From: CAVTRI01 sp963737075
GTDB taxonomy: Bacteria > Actinomycetota > Acidimicrobiia > Acidimicrobiales > Palsa-688
DNA length: 64,000 nt
NCBI GenBank assembly: GCA_963737075.1
Contig: CAVTRI010000002.1
Location: 2,418,001-2,482,000 of the forward strand
Reading direction: 5' to 3'
Under the pieces are notes generated by a model that ran no database searches, had not been told where the DNA came from, and worked only from the letters and a program-made list of their open reading frames with translations. Both the position numbers and the translations under genes were made by a program. Positions 17,324 through 25,308 of the stretch are shown here, piece by piece (the stretch's first letter is position 1; every line of letters starts with the position of its first letter).

Positions 17324-17758
17324 GTGTACAAAACGATCGTTGTCGGAACGGATGGCTCGGCGACGGCCGATCGGGCCGTCGAGGTGGCTGCCAACCTGGC
17401 CCGCCAGTGGGGCGCGGCGCTCCACCTGGTGACGGCTTACCGGTCCTCCGAACCTGGCATGGGCGCCGCGGCTGGCGCTCCCATGGTGGACGCCGGCCAG
17501 CAGGAGGTGCGCCGCGACGCCGCGGATTCCATCGGGGAACGGGCGAAGGCCTCCTGGGGGAACGGCATCGAGACCAAGCCACACGCTGTGGCCGGGCACG
17601 CGGCGGACGCCATCCTTGACGTCGCCAACGAGGTGGGCGCGGACGTCATCGTGGTCGGCAGCAAGGGGATGAGGGGCGCCCGCCGGGTCCTCGGCTCGGT
17701 CCCCAACTCAGTGGCTCACGGCGCCAACTGCTCGGTGCTGGTCGTCAAGACCGACTGA
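17324..17758 (+). CDS. Universal stress protein (UspA family)
   Basis: A 144-residue single-domain protein starting MYKTIVVGTDGS. It ends with the ATP-binding motif GSKGMRGARRVLGSVPNSVA (G-2x-G-9x-G-S/N type), so it is of the ATP-binding UspA class. The GTG start follows a strong GGGAGGGG site. It is divergent from cysC with a 47-bp gap and converges on the cyclase gene, overlapping that gene's 3' end by about 45 bp. Confidence 0.9.
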   Translation: MYKTIVVGTDGSATADRAVEVAANLARQWGAALHLVTAYRSSEPGMGAAAGAPMVDAGQQEVRRDAADSIGERAKASWGNGIETKPHAVAGHAADAILDVANEVGADVIVVGSKGMRGARRVLGSVPNSVAHGANCSVLVVKTD

Positions 17759-20700
17759 TCCACCACGACTGCCAGTCCGGGCGCCGCCAACCTGGCCGCC
17801 GCCTCCCGCAGGGCAGTGGCTGCTTCGCGGTCGCCCGTGCATGCATGGGCGCGCAGCGCCAGCAGATCCGCGATACCCGATGCCTCGGCGGGTCGTTGGG
17901 GGAGCGCGGCCCGATCGCCGTCGATCTCGGCCCGAAGCGCGTGCGCAGCTCGCACGACGTGGTGAGCGCCGACGGCGCGGGCGGCGTGCTCTGCCGCGCT
18001 CGGCCCACTCCCGGGCGGCGTCCGCGCAAACGGGGCCGCCGGCGAGCGTCAGAGCGAGGGCGTTGAGTGCGCCTGCGAGATCGTCGACCGGCGTTCGCGA
18101 AGGACGGGTCTCACCGTCGAAGTGCTCGAGGGCCTCACCGACGCGACCCACGAGCGTGAGCTCGGTCCCGACGACCAGAGCGGCCATGCCCACGATGGGG
18201 TCCGGCGAGTTGTGCGGCGGGAACGGCGCCGCCGCCCCGTGTGCTCCCCGGGCGACGGTCACGGCGAAGGTCGCCGCCCACCCGAGCCACGCCGCCGCTC
18301 GGACGGGGCCCGGTCCGAGCTGGATCGCGGCCGCCCGCTCGGCGGCCTCGTCCAACCGGCCGCACCCGCGAGAGATGAGGGCGAGAAGGCTCCACCCTTG
18401 GATCGCCATGTCCGTCATCTCGTCGGCGCCGAGTTCCTCGGCGACCGACACCAGCCGAAGAGCGAAGGCTTCCGCCTCCGCGGTGTCGTCGGGGCCTCCC
18501 CAGAGGGAGCGCATGAAGTGGTGCCATGTGAGGTTGACCAGGATGGACACCTGCTTCAGCCGGTCTCCGGCCTCGTCGGCGAACTCGAGCGCGGCCGCGA
18601 GCCAGCCCGGCACCCGCTCGTCGGCGGGGAGCACCAGGCACAGAAAGACCGACGACGCCACTCGTCCCTGGCGGTCCCCGATGGCGTCGAACAGGGCGAG
18701 CGACCGTTCGAGCTCCGCCGCCGATTCATGCATGTGGCTGAGGTTGAACAAGGCCACCCCGGCGTTGGCGTGAGCCCACGCCTCTTTCGCCCGGTTGCCA
18801 AGCTCCTCCCAACGCCGCGCCACATCTTGCAGCCGGGGGAGCGCCCAACCAGGGTCGCTGAAGACCCGAGTGTTGGCCAGGCAGTGGTCGCGCTCCACCA
18901 TCACCGCGGGATCGGCCGGGTCGTCCGCGACCAGTGCGAGCGTTTCCCGCGCGACGTCCTCCGGGCCGGTCTGCGCCTGAAGGCGCGCCAAATCGAGCAA
19001 CGCCCACGGGCGCCTGCATCCGAGGGCCACGGCGCGTTCGAGGACCCGCATGGCGTCCTGGTGCCGTGAGTCGGCTAGGAGCGCCTCTCCGACATCGGCC
19101 AGCGCATCGGCGGCGTCGGTGACGAGCGGCCGGTCATCGGCGAGGTACTCGGCGGCTCGTTCGAGATGGCGAGCACGTTCTTCTGGACGACCTACGAGAT
19201 CGGCGGCCCGGCGATGCAACTCTCCGCGCAGGGTGCGGGGCAACGTCTCGTATGCCACCTCTCTCAGCAAGGCATCCTGCACGGCGTACCGTCCGTCGGA
19301 GCGCTGGTGGAGCAACCCGCTGTCCACGAGCGCACGGAGCGCGGCCCCGCTGCCCGCTCCTCCTAGCTGCTCGACCTCATACCTGGTGGGGGCGTCGCCG
19401 AGCACGGCGACATACTCGAATGCAAGCTTCTGCGTCGGTTCCATGCTGTCGAGGCGGGCGGCCAGCAACGCCTGCATGGAGGCGGGGATGGCGGCGTCGT
19501 CCCGCAGTCGGTACGAGCCGCCATCTTCGACGAGCGATCCTTGGGCGCGGCCCATGGCCACCAGCTCGCGCAGGTAAAACGGGTTCCCGCCGGATCGTTC
19601 GACCAGGAACTCCGCGGCCTCGGGGGCGAGCGGCTTGTCGCACAGGAACGCCTCCGCCAGCCTGGTGGCGTCGCGACGGCTGAGGGCGCTCAGGCGAACC
19701 GTCGTGGCGTCAGGAAAGTAGCGCCGCCAGTCACCTGGATCACTCCGCCCGACGAGCACCGTGAGCATCGGCACCTTCGACCGGGCGGCCGCGGCCAGCA
19801 TCCCGAGCGGGCGGTCGGCGGTGCGGTGCACGTCATCAATCACCACCAGCAGCGGGCTGCCATCGGTCTTCTCAGCCAGGAGTTGTGCGAACGCCCACAG
19901 CTGCTCGGCCTGTAACGCGGCGGGGTCGAACTCACGCAGCGTCGGGTCGACGTCGCCGGTCAACGAGCGCAGCCGGAGGTTGACATCGGGGTCCCGCGAC
20001 GGACCGAGCTGGCGGAGGACGTCGGTGGCGAGACGCGCCCCGCCGATGGACCCGTACGCGGGGTAGTTCGCGCGAAGGACCTGGCCCTCCATGGCCGCCC
20101 AGTCGGCCAGTTCGCTGGCCAGGCGGGACTTGCCGGACCCGGCGTCGCCGCACACCACGACGACCTGCGGCTGTCCCTCGGAGACGACGGTTTCCCACTG
20201 GGCGCGGAGAAACGCGAGTTCGGCCTCGCGACCGACCAAGGGCGGCCCGCCGGGGTCCCCGTCGACGTCCGTCTGGCGAAATCCAACCGCTTCCCACACC
20301 TCGACCGGCTCCCGCTTGCCCTTGAGCATGATGCTCGGCTTCCGCACCAATGACACCGCGTGGCCGGCCAGCTGCGCGGTCAGCGGCCCGCACAGGACCT
20401 CGCCGGGGCCGGCCGCCGCTTCCAGCCGGGCTGCCACGTTGACGGTGTCGCCGATGACGGTGACGTCGGCTCCGCCCAGGCTCGTCACCATGACAGAGCC
20501 GGAGTTGACGCCGATCGAAAACACCAGGTCACCACCCAACGTTCGCATTGACAGGGCGGCCGCCACCGCCCGTTCGGCGTCGTCGTCATGGGCGACGGGC
20601 ACGCCGAACACCGCCATCAGCGCGTCTCCCAAATACTTGTCGACCGTCCCCCCATGGTCGACGACGACGCGCGCCAGCTCCCCGAGGGCGCCGTCCACCA

Positions 20701-20983
20701 GGCGTGCCATCACTTCGGGGTCGGTCCGCTCGGCCATCGCCGTGAACCCGACGACATCCGCGAAGAGCACCGTGGCCAGTTTGCGCTCCTCGAGCGCCTG
20801 AGAGCCGCTGGCGCCCGCGCTGGCGTGGAGCTCGGTGCCGCACTGACCGCAGAACCGTTGTCCGGCGTCAGCGGCAGGTGTGCCGCACACCGGACAGATC
20901 ACGACGTCGATGGCGGCACCGCACTGCCCGCAGAACCGATACCCCTCCGGATTGGCAGCATCGCATCGAGGGCAAATAAGCAC
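17708..20983 (-). CDS. Adenylate/guanylate cyclase - AAA ATPase - TPR signalling protein (frameshift near the 3' end)
   Basis: About 1090 residues. In order: two zinc ribbons (C4, C7, C18, C21 and C30, C33, C44, C47); a class III cyclase domain at about 65-240 with both metal Asp residues (LFADVVGFT, LGDALMAVFG), the substrate Lys (VDKYLGD) and the transition-state Asn/Arg (DTVNVAARLE), so it looks active; an AAA ATPase with Walker A GDAGSGKS and LLVVIDDVHR; then helical TPR-like repeats. Near 18000 the coding frame changes: downstream residues in the open frame are Arg/Pro-rich, whereas the next frame gives ARAVGAHHVVRAAHALRAE and ends at 17716. The start is GTG 20983, 32 bp after lepB. Ligand and output are unknown. 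Confidence 0.8.
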   Translation of the reverse strand: MLICPRCDAANPEGYRFCGQCGAAIDVVICPVCGTPAADAGQRFCGQCGTELHASAGASGSQALEERKLATVLFADVVGFTAMAERTDPEVMARLVDGALGELARVVVDHGGTVDKYLGDALMAVFGVPVAHDDDAERAVAAALSMRTLGGDLVFSIGVNSGSVMVTSLGGADVTVIGDTVNVAARLEAAAGPGEVLCGPLTAQLAGHAVSLVRKPSIMLKGKREPVEVWEAVGFRQTDVDGDPGGPPLVGREAELAFLRAQWETVVSEGQPQVVVVCGDAGSGKSRLASELADWAAMEGQVLRANYPAYGSIGGARLATDVLRQLGPSRDPDVNLRLRSLTGDVDPTLREFDPAALQAEQLWAFAQLLAEKTDGSPLLVVIDDVHRTADRPLGMLAAAARSKVPMLTVLVGRSDPGDWRRYFPDATTVRLSALSRRDATRLAEAFLCDKPLAPEAAEFLVERSGGNPFYLRELVAMGRAQGSLVEDGGSYRLRDDAAIPASMQALLAARLDSMEPTQKLAFEYVAVLGDAPTRYEVEQLGGAGSGAALRALVDSGLLHQRSDGRYAVQDALLREVAYETLPRTLRGELHRRAADLVGRPEERARHLERAAEYLADDRPLVTDAADALADVGEALLADSRHQDAMRVLERAVALGCRRPWALLDLARLQAQTGPEDVARETLALVADDPADPAVMVERDHCLANTRVFSDPGWALPRLQDVARRWEELGNRAKEAWAHANAGVALFNLSHMHESAAELERSLALFDAIGDRQGRVASSVFLCLVLPADERVPGWLAAALEFADEAGDRLKQVSILVNLTWHHFMRSLWGGPDDTAEAEAFALRLVSVAEELGADEMTDMAIQGWSLLALISRGCGRLDEAAERAAAIQLGPGPVRAAAWLGWAATFAVTVARGAHGAAAPFPPHNSPDPIVGMAALVVGTELTLVGRVGEALEHFDGETRPSRTPVDDLAGALNALALTLAGGPVCADAAREWAERGRARRPRRRRSPRRASCARASGRDRRRSGRAPPTTRRGIGYRGSAGAARPCMHGRPRSSHCPAGGGGQVGGARTGSRGGSVGLDDQHRAVGAVSH

Positions 20984-21015
20984 CTTTCCCAAGGTACTGG
21001 TCGGGTGAGACAGTC

Positions 21016-21594
21016 TCAGAAGAAATGCAGCCGCGACAGCGGCCAGTACCGCAGCACCACCCGCCCGACGATGTTGCCTCGAGGGACTTCGCCCCAGAAC
21101 CGGCTGTCGCACGACATGGCTCGATTGTCACCGAGTACGTAGTAGTCGCCGGCGGGCACGGTCACGGGCGCGATCGGGTAGGTCAGCGGGTCGTTCTTGG
21201 GTAGCCACGGCTGAGCCAGCGGCTTGCCGTCGATCATCACCGTGTTCCCCACAGACGAGAGGTGGTCACCGGGCAGGCCGATGACCCGTTTCACGAGGTA
21301 CTTCTCGGCGGGCGCGTTGCACAGGATGGCCTGGGTGCGCTTGAACACGATGATGTCGCCCCGGTGGATACCACCCATGTGCATGCTGAGCTTGTCGACC
21401 GCGATGCGGTCGCCGATACCGAGGGTGGGGATCATCGACCCCGACGGAATCGAAAACGTCCCGACGACGAACGTGCGCAGCAGGATCGCCAGCACCACCG
21501 CCACCAGCAGCGGCACCCCCCACCCCACCAGGTGCCGCCGCCACCACGGGCGGGTGTCGACGGGTCTCTGGGCAGGGCGGGTCTCCGTCGCCAC
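21016..21594 (-). CDS. lepB: Signal peptidase I
   Basis: A 192-residue membrane protease. After one N-terminal helix (VPLLVAVVLAILLRTFVV) it has SIPSGSMIPTL with the catalytic Ser, KRVIGLPGD with the general-base Lys, and the box GDNRAMSCDSRFWG. It cleaves signal peptides from exported proteins outside the membrane. The GTG start directly abuts the TAA of the YdcF-like gene. Its usual ribosomal or RNase H neighbours are absent, so it may be one of several copies. Confidence 0.93.
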   Translation of the reverse strand: MATETRPAQRPVDTRPWWRRHLVGWGVPLLVAVVLAILLRTFVVGTFSIPSGSMIPTLGIGDRIAVDKLSMHMGGIHRGDIIVFKRTQAILCNAPAEKYLVKRVIGLPGDHLSSVGNTVMIDGKPLAQPWLPKNDPLTYPIAPVTVPAGDYYVLGDNRAMSCDSRFWGEVPRGNIVGRVVLRYWPLSRLHFF

Positions 21595-22122
21595 TTAGCA
21601 GCTCCGCTGCCACACGAGGGCCTTCGCCAGCGCGGCCCACTCGTAGACCAGATTGTACGCCCAATGGCGGAACCTGTGCGGGCCGACACCCACGAGGGCA
21701 AGCCGGCCAGAGAAGCACCGCCCGATTCGTATGCGAGCCCGGGTTTGTTGGGGGACCGAGCTCACGACGATCAGGCTTTCCCACCCCCGTTGCCGGGCCA
21801 GGTGACCGATGTAGCGGGCCTCGCCCTGGGTCGTGAACGGCGCCGGCCGGAAACGCACCAGCTCCACGCCCTCGGGGACCTTAATGTCGGTCTCGCCCGC
21901 GTCGTCGACGGATACCACGAGCGCAGACGCCAGTTCTTCTTCGATCAGCCGTAACGCCTCGGGCAGCCGGTCGCGTGATGGCCCCAGCACCAGGACGGCG
22001 TCCGAGGGCTCGAGAGACAATCGCGCCGGCCATACGAGCACACGGGCCGTCGTGGCGGCACTAACGGCGAACGCCACGAGGGCGGTCCACGCCGGAGGCC
22101 GACGCAACGCTCGGGGAGACAT
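21595..22122 (-). CDS. YdcF/ElyC-like (DUF218) protein
   Basis: A 175-residue protein with an N-terminal hydrophobic segment and a DUF218 domain: DAVLVLGPSRDRLPEAL, FTTQGEARYIGHLARQRGW and LIVVSSVPQQTRAR. DUF218 proteins act in envelope metabolism in some bacteria, but their reaction is not settled. It lies directly upstream of lepB with no gap, so the two are co-transcribed. Confidence 0.75.
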   Translation of the reverse strand: MSPRALRRPPAWTALVAFAVSAATTARVLVWPARLSLEPSDAVLVLGPSRDRLPEALRLIEEELASALVVSVDDAGETDIKVPEGVELVRFRPAPFTTQGEARYIGHLARQRGWESLIVVSSVPQQTRARIRIGRCFSGRLALVGVGPHRFRHWAYNLVYEWAALAKALVWQRSC

Positions 22123-22156
22123 GGCGGTGCGAGGCTAGCGGCCGGGCCGGCTTCCT

Positions 22157-22170
22157 CCGGGGCGCCCCGG
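22157..22170. terminator. Perfect 14-bp GC palindrome between the acyl-CoA ligase and YdcF genes
   Basis: CCGGGGCGCCCCGG is fully self-complementary and lies in the 85-bp gap after the ligase stop. It could form a short hairpin that limits read-through, but no U-run follows, so a terminator role is only tentative. Confidence 0.35.
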
Positions 22171-22207
22171 AACCCAGCCCGTTCCGCCCGGCCCGGTGCC
22201 CAGCCTC

Positions 22208-23842
22208 TCAGGCGGTGCTGATCGAGGCGGCCGCCTGCAGCCCGAGGTCCTCGATGCTGATCTCGCGCATCTCCATCTTCCGGACCTTGCCGGTCACGGT
22301 CATCGGGAACTCGTTCACCACTTTCACGTACCGAGGGATCTTCTGATGGGCGATCCGCCCGGTGCAGTAGGCGCGCACCGCCTCGGCGTCGAGCGGGGCG
22401 GCGCCCGGACGCATGCGGATCCAGGCCATCAGCTCCTCGCCGTACCGCTCGTCGGGCACCCCGATCACCTGTACATCGGCGATGTCCGGGTGCCCGTAGA
22501 GGAACTCTTCGATCTCGCGGGGGTAGATGTTCTCGCCGCCCCGGATGACGAGGTCCTTGATGCGCCCCACGATGTTCACGTATCCGTCTTCCCGCATGAC
22601 GGCCAGGTCGCCGGTGTGCATCCAACGGGCTTCGTCTATGGCCTCGGCGGTCTTGTCCGGCTCGTTCCAGTAGCCGAGCATCACGCAATAGCCACGGGTG
22701 CACAGCTCGCCGGGCTCACCGCGCGGGACGACCAGCCCGGTGCCCGGGTCGACGACTTTGATCTCCACGTGCGGCATGACGGTGCCGACAGTCGATGTCC
22801 GCCGCTCGAGGTCGTCGTCGGGCCGGGTCTGGGTGGACACCGGCGACGTTTCGGTCATCCCGTAGCAGATGCCCACCTCCTCCATATGCATTTCGGCGAT
22901 GACCCGCTTCATCACCTCGACCGGGCACGGCGAACCGGCCATGACGCCGGTCCGCAGCGACGAGAGTTCGTACGACGCGAAGTCGTCGAGCGCCAGTTCG
23001 GCGATGAACATGGTCGGCACGCCGTACAGCGACGTGCAGCGTTCCGCTTGCACGGCCCCGAGCGTGGCCGCGGGGTCGAAGAGCGGCGCCGGGATGACGA
23101 TCGTGGCGCCGTGTGTGGTGCACGCAAGGTTCCCCAATACCATGCCGAAGCAGTGGTAGAAGGGGACGGGAAGGCACACCCGATCTTGGTCGGTGTATCC
23201 GAGAAGGTCGGCGATGTCGTAGGCGTTGTTCAGAATGTTGTGATGGGAAAGGGTCGCGCCTTTCGGGAAGCCCGTTGTGCCCGACGTGTACTGGATGTTG
23301 ATGGGGTCGTCGAAGCTGAGCTGCGCCAAGGCGTGGTCAACGGCGCCCTCGTCTCCACCGACGAGCGCCTCCCAACTCGAGTCTCCGAGGAAGACCACCT
23401 CTTTTACCGTGTCGATCTTGGGGACCACTTCTTCGACCATCCCTCGGTAGTCACTCGTCCGGTATTTCGTGGCGCTTATCAGCGTCCGAATGCCGGACTG
23501 GCGCAGCACGTAGTCCAGTTCCGACGTCCGATAGGCAGGGTTGATGTTGACGAGGATCGCCCCCATCAGCGCCGTCCCGTACTGGACGGCCACCCATTCG
23601 GCGCAGTTGGGCGACCAAATGCCGACGCGGTCCCCTTTGCCGATCCCCCGGGCCAGGAGGCCGGCGGCGACCTGCTTGGCCCAACCGGCCAGTTCCCGAT
23701 AGGTCCAGCGCCGGCCGGTCGGGCAGTCGACCAGCGCCGCGCGATCTCCGAGCCGGGAGGCCGTGTCCAGCAGGTCCTCGCCGATGGTTCGGCCCAGGAG
23801 GGGCCGGTCCGCGGGGCCGCTCGCATATGAAAACAGCCTCAT
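22208..23842 (-). CDS. Acyl-CoA synthetase (AMP-binding, FadD-like)
   Basis: A 544-residue ANL-superfamily ligase. It has the P-loop YTSGTTGFPKG, YGMTETSPVS, WMHTGDLAVM, GRIKDLVIRGGENIYPREIE and a C-terminal VTGKVRKMEMR with the adenylation Lys. It activates a carboxylic acid, probably a medium- or long-chain fatty acid, to acyl-CoA via acyl-AMP. The ATG at 23842 is used. A GTG at 23851 gives three more residues and a GTGA overlap with the upstream lipoprotein gene, and may be the true start. Confidence 0.9.
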   Translation of the reverse strand: MRLFSYASGPADRPLLGRTIGEDLLDTASRLGDRAALVDCPTGRRWTYRELAGWAKQVAAGLLARGIGKGDRVGIWSPNCAEWVAVQYGTALMGAILVNINPAYRTSELDYVLRQSGIRTLISATKYRTSDYRGMVEEVVPKIDTVKEVVFLGDSSWEALVGGDEGAVDHALAQLSFDDPINIQYTSGTTGFPKGATLSHHNILNNAYDIADLLGYTDQDRVCLPVPFYHCFGMVLGNLACTTHGATIVIPAPLFDPAATLGAVQAERCTSLYGVPTMFIAELALDDFASYELSSLRTGVMAGSPCPVEVMKRVIAEMHMEEVGICYGMTETSPVSTQTRPDDDLERRTSTVGTVMPHVEIKVVDPGTGLVVPRGEPGELCTRGYCVMLGYWNEPDKTAEAIDEARWMHTGDLAVMREDGYVNIVGRIKDLVIRGGENIYPREIEEFLYGHPDIADVQVIGVPDERYGEELMAWIRMRPGAAPLDAEAVRAYCTGRIAHQKIPRYVKVVNEFPMTVTGKVRKMEMREISIEDLGLQAAASISTA

Positions 23843-23847
23843 CGCGT

Positions 23848-25248
23848 TCACGGTAGCGCCGCGCCGGCGCTGCGGAACGCCCGAACCCCGCTGTTTGTCC
23901 CGACGGTCAGCAGCGGCCCGTCGACCGTGGGGGTGGCGAAGGTCGGCATTGAGCCGGCCTGCAACTTCTGGCGGACCCTTCCCGTGGCGGGGTCGAGCGC
24001 CTCGAGGGCGCCCGAGCCGTACTGCAGCGCCCACAGAAGCCCGCCCGCCAGCACGGGGGTGCTGTTCACGTCGCCCGCACGCCAGCCGAGGGCGTGCCTG
24101 GCCAGCAGGACCTGCTGGATACCGCCGCCCCGGCAGGGCACGTAGAGGCTGTCGGTCGTCGGGTCGTAGGCGTTGGCTCCGTCGGGGTCGCTGCCGCACA
24201 CCCCGGGGATGCGGGCGACCAGGCCGAGGTCCGACTGACGGAGCAGGTAGCCAATGCCGGTCTTGCCGACGGCGAAGACCGTGCCGTCCGGCAGCAGCGT
24301 CGGGCTGTCGGTGGCCAGGTCCTCGTCGTCACGGGCGTTCTGGTCGGTGAAGAAAGCCTGTTCGGCCAGTGCTGGCGACAGCTTGACCACGCTCTCGGCA
24401 TACGGGACGTTGGGGTCGGAAGGGTTGTTGCGGTTGCCGGTGGTGACGAACACGTTCCCCGCCGCGTCGACGGATGGACCGCCGGGCTCCCACACCGCCC
24501 CGCCCTGGTTACCGGGGGTGGCGTCGAATTCGACCGTCGGCGTGCTGGCTTTCTCTCCGACGCCGACGACCCATCCGTGGTAGCGGCCGCAGTCGCCGAA
24601 CAGCCCGCCGAACCCGACGTAGACCCGGCCGTTGGCCAAAACCAGGTCGGCCCGCTGCTGCAGCGCCACCGGTTCGTCGCCTCCACCGGTGGGCTCCGTC
24701 TCCGCGGTCCGCACGACCGCGCCGGTAGCGGCGTCAAAGCCGACGAGCTCCCGGTGGACGCCGCCAGCAGTCACCTCGCCGACGACGTAGAGGACGCCGC
24801 TGGCGGCGTCGACGACGGGTCGGCTCGTGATCCCGAGCGGGTCGATGTCCCCGCAGCCCGCCTGCGCGGCGACGCTAGTGAGCGGCGTGCCGATGCTCTT
24901 GTGCCACAGGACGTTCCCGTTGCTCGGGTTCAGCGCGTACACGTTGTCGTCCTCGGTGGCCACGAATACCTTCCCCAGCGCCGCCACCGGCGACGCGTAC
25001 ACCGCGGCCCCGTCGAGTCTCGCCGTCCACGCTGGCTGGAGGGGCACGGCCAGGCCGGCAGCCGCGGTGTTTGGCGGGCCGGCGGTGGTTGCCGCCGTGC
25101 TAGCGGTGCTCGCGGCCGAGCGCGACGACGGTGCAGTCGTGGGCGATGTCGCGGTGGTCGGTGCCGACGCCGTCCGATGAGCCGACCCGCATCCGGCGGT
25201 CAGCAGCGCCAGCGTGGCGGCCGCCGCCCACCACCGGGGTACGGGCAT
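23848..25248 (-). CDS. PQQ-like beta-propeller lipoprotein
   Basis: A 466-residue secreted lipoprotein: a signal peptide ending in the lipobox LTAGCGS, a Thr/Ser/Ala-rich linker to about residue 65, then repeated beta-propeller blades of the PQQ/BamB type (VFVATEDDNVYALNPSNGNVLW, VLYVVGEV.., LEALDPATGRVRQKL). Several Cys residues in the propeller suggest disulfides. The propeller may bind protein partners or act as a quinoprotein-like dehydrogenase; no clear PQQ ligand set can be read. It is co-oriented with, and abuts, the acyl-CoA ligase. Confidence 0.8.
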   Translation of the reverse strand: MPVPRWWAAAATLALLTAGCGSAHRTASAPTTATSPTTAPSSRSAASTASTAATTAGPPNTAAAGLAVPLQPAWTARLDGAAVYASPVAALGKVFVATEDDNVYALNPSNGNVLWHKSIGTPLTSVAAQAGCGDIDPLGITSRPVVDAASGVLYVVGEVTAGGVHRELVGFDAATGAVVRTAETEPTGGGDEPVALQQRADLVLANGRVYVGFGGLFGDCGRYHGWVVGVGEKASTPTVEFDATPGNQGGAVWEPGGPSVDAAGNVFVTTGNRNNPSDPNVPYAESVVKLSPALAEQAFFTDQNARDDEDLATDSPTLLPDGTVFAVGKTGIGYLLRQSDLGLVARIPGVCGSDPDGANAYDPTTDSLYVPCRGGGIQQVLLARHALGWRAGDVNSTPVLAGGLLWALQYGSGALEALDPATGRVRQKLQAGSMPTFATPTVDGPLLTVGTNSGVRAFRSAGAALP

Positions 25249-25308
25249 GGCCCGTACCGTATCGGCCAGGATGGAGCTAGAGGTCGGTCGCCTGCTGGCG
25301 GCTTGAGG

